From: Sulfurovum sp.
GTDB taxonomy: Bacteria; Campylobacterota; Campylobacteria; Campylobacterales; Sulfurovaceae
Direction: 5' to 3'
Assembly (NCBI GenBank): GCA_020719895.1
Contig: DYPM01000071.1
Span: 3,507-9,382 of the forward strand
DNA: 5,876 nt
Positions 5,134 through 5,876 of this stretch are shown here, piece after piece (position 1 is the first letter of the stretch; each line of letters begins with the position of its first letter). Position numbers and translations under genes: made by a program. The notes under the pieces were generated by a model. That model made no database searches. It saw only the letters and a list, made by a program, of their open reading frames with translations, and was not told the DNA's origin.

Positions 5134-5876
5134 ATGCAAAAATTAGTAATCTCGTGTGTAGCCGCAACAGCAATCTTAACCGTAAACCTTCAAGCAGATT
5201 TTAGCTTTGGAGACATGTTCAAGGATATGAAAGATGCCGTAACATCTGTAAGTAAAGACGCAAAAGATAGCGTTGTAGCAATGAAAGACGGTGCCGTCGA
5301 AACAAGTAAGAGTGCAGAAAGAACTGTTTCTAATGTAAGCAAAGATGCAAAAGATGCTACAACAGAGATGTCTGATGACCTCAAAACTGCTGAAGTTGCA
5401 ACAAGCAATGACACAACAAACTCAATCAACACTACAACAAATAACATCAAAGACTCTACTGTTAAAGTTTCAGATGACCTAAGAGCAGCAGAAATTGCAA
5501 CAAGCAATGACACAAAAGACTCAATCAAAACTGTGTCTAACGACTCTACAAGCTCTGTAAAAACAGTATCTAACGACTCAAGAGACTCTGTAAAATCTGT
5601 ATCAGAAAATGTAAATGACTCTACAAAAACAATCTCTAACGACTCTACAAGCTCTGTAAAAACAGTATCTAACGACTCAAGAGACTCTGTAAAATCTGTA
5701 TCAGAAAATGCAAATGACTCTACAAAAACAATCTCTAACGATGCGACAAATTCTGTAAAAACTGTTTCAAATAGTGCAAACGATGCAACAAAAACAATCT
5801 CTAACGATGCAACAACTTCTCTAAAAACTGTTTCTGATGATGCTACAAGCTCTGTCAAAACTGTATCTAATGACTC
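5134..5876 (+). CDS. Exported hendecad-repeat protein, function unknown (3' end outside window)
   Basis: This frame is open for 247 codons from ATG 5134 to the right edge without a stop. AAAGGA lies seven bases upstream. An in-frame ATG two codons earlier (5128) is too close to that site. Residues 1-21 look like a Sec signal peptide with cleavage after LQA, so the mature chain starts DFSFGDMF. From residue 58 the protein is an unbroken run of 11-residue units of the form SNDxxxSVKTV, with a less regular copy around 40-57. The visible chain has no Pro, His, Tyr or Trp, and its one Cys (Cys8) is in the signal peptide. Valine or isoleucine recurs with 3-4-4 spacing, as in hendecad amphipathic helices. 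The pattern recalls LEA-type desiccation proteins and apolipoprotein-like helices, but sequence identity to those was not established. A filament, surface or stress-protective role is speculation. Confidence 0.85.
   Translation, partial: MQKLVISCVAATAILTVNLQADFSFGDMFKDMKDAVTSVSKDAKDSVVAMKDGAVETSKSAERTVSNVSKDAKDATTEMSDDLKTAEVATSNDTTNSINTTTNNIKDSTVKVSDDLRAAEIATSNDTKDSIKTVSNDSTSSVKTVSNDSRDSVKSVSENVNDSTKTISNDSTSSVKTVSNDSRDSVKSVSENANDSTKTISNDATNSVKTVSNSANDATKTISNDATTSLKTVSDDATSSVKTVSND
5305..5876 (+). repeat. 33-bp (11-residue) tandem repeat array
   Basis: From 5305 every 33 bases begins a new SxD/SxN-type unit: 17 full units up to 5865, then 11 bases of an eighteenth. The units are back to back with no spacers and stay in frame. 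The early units (residues 58-134) are diverged, while the later ones are close copies. A 33-residue higher-order period is visible twice, SDDLKTAEVAT (80) against SDDLRAAEIAT (113), and the 99-bp duplication further on. The true copy number is unknown because the array runs off the window. Confidence 0.9.
5536..5733 (+). repeat. 99-bp near-perfect tandem duplication
   Basis: Positions 5536-5634 and 5635-5733 are identical in 98 of 99 bases. The one difference is T5612 against C5711, which turns Val to Ala (SENVND to SENAND). Each unit codes three hendecads, so the frame is kept. Such identity, including at silent sites, implies a recent duplication or gene conversion. Neighbouring units have clearly diverged. 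Confidence 0.95.

Noticed and set aside
5190..5858. Long minus-strand open frame (222 codons) opposite the repeat protein
   Set aside because: It is the antisense of an in-frame 33-bp repeat array, so absence of stops in one unit repeats in all. The plus-strand frame has a ribosome binding site and signal peptide and stays open to the edge.
5305..5876. CRISPR array
   Set aside because: The 33-bp units are contiguous with no unique spacers, keep a reading frame and encode a regular protein repeat.

Overview
The window most resembles a chromosomal segment of a free-living member of the Campylobacterota (Epsilonproteobacteria; a Sulfurospirillum- or Sulfurimonas-like organism). The grounds are the low-GC sequence, the petABC gene order, the di-haem c-type cytochrome in place of classical cytochrome c1, and the AT-rich intergenic regions. 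The genus is an inference; no rRNA or other taxonomic marker is present.

Layout, left to right. Positions 1-264 are non-coding, with several short hairpins and a REP-like palindrome. Positions 265-435 hold copy A of a structured non-coding repeat, directly after the stop codon of petC. Positions 438-3136, minus strand, are the operon petA (Rieske protein) - petB (cytochrome b) - petC (di-haem cytochrome c), encoding a quinol:cytochrome c oxidoreductase (complex III). Positions 3137-3301 contain its promoter and two inverted repeats. Positions 3302-3859, minus, encode a DJ-1/PfpI (YajL-like) protein. Positions 3870-3996 hold copy B of the structured repeat, squeezed between the DJ-1 gene and the stop codon of a periplasmic adaptor gene (3998-4792, minus). 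An AT-rich divergent intergenic region (4793-5133) leads to a plus-strand gene (5134 to the window end) for an exported protein made almost wholly of 11-residue repeats, still open at the right edge.

How the parts work together. PetA, PetB and PetC form one membrane complex: PetB oxidises quinol, the Rieske cluster takes one electron, and the di-haem PetC passes it towards a terminal oxidase. Two features suggest a low-potential, menaquinol-using enzyme: the Rieske protein lacks the Ser and Tyr that raise cluster potential, and the haem ligands of cytochrome b helix D are 15 residues apart. The DJ-1 protein, the adaptor and the repeat protein have no evident functional link to the complex. 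The adaptor has no pump or outer-membrane channel beside it.

The least explained items are the two-copy structured repeat, whose stems are kept by compensating changes and whose copy A carries a likely terminator in a copy-specific insertion, and the hendecad-repeat exported protein with a recent 99-bp tandem duplication. No complete new multi-gene system is visible in the window.
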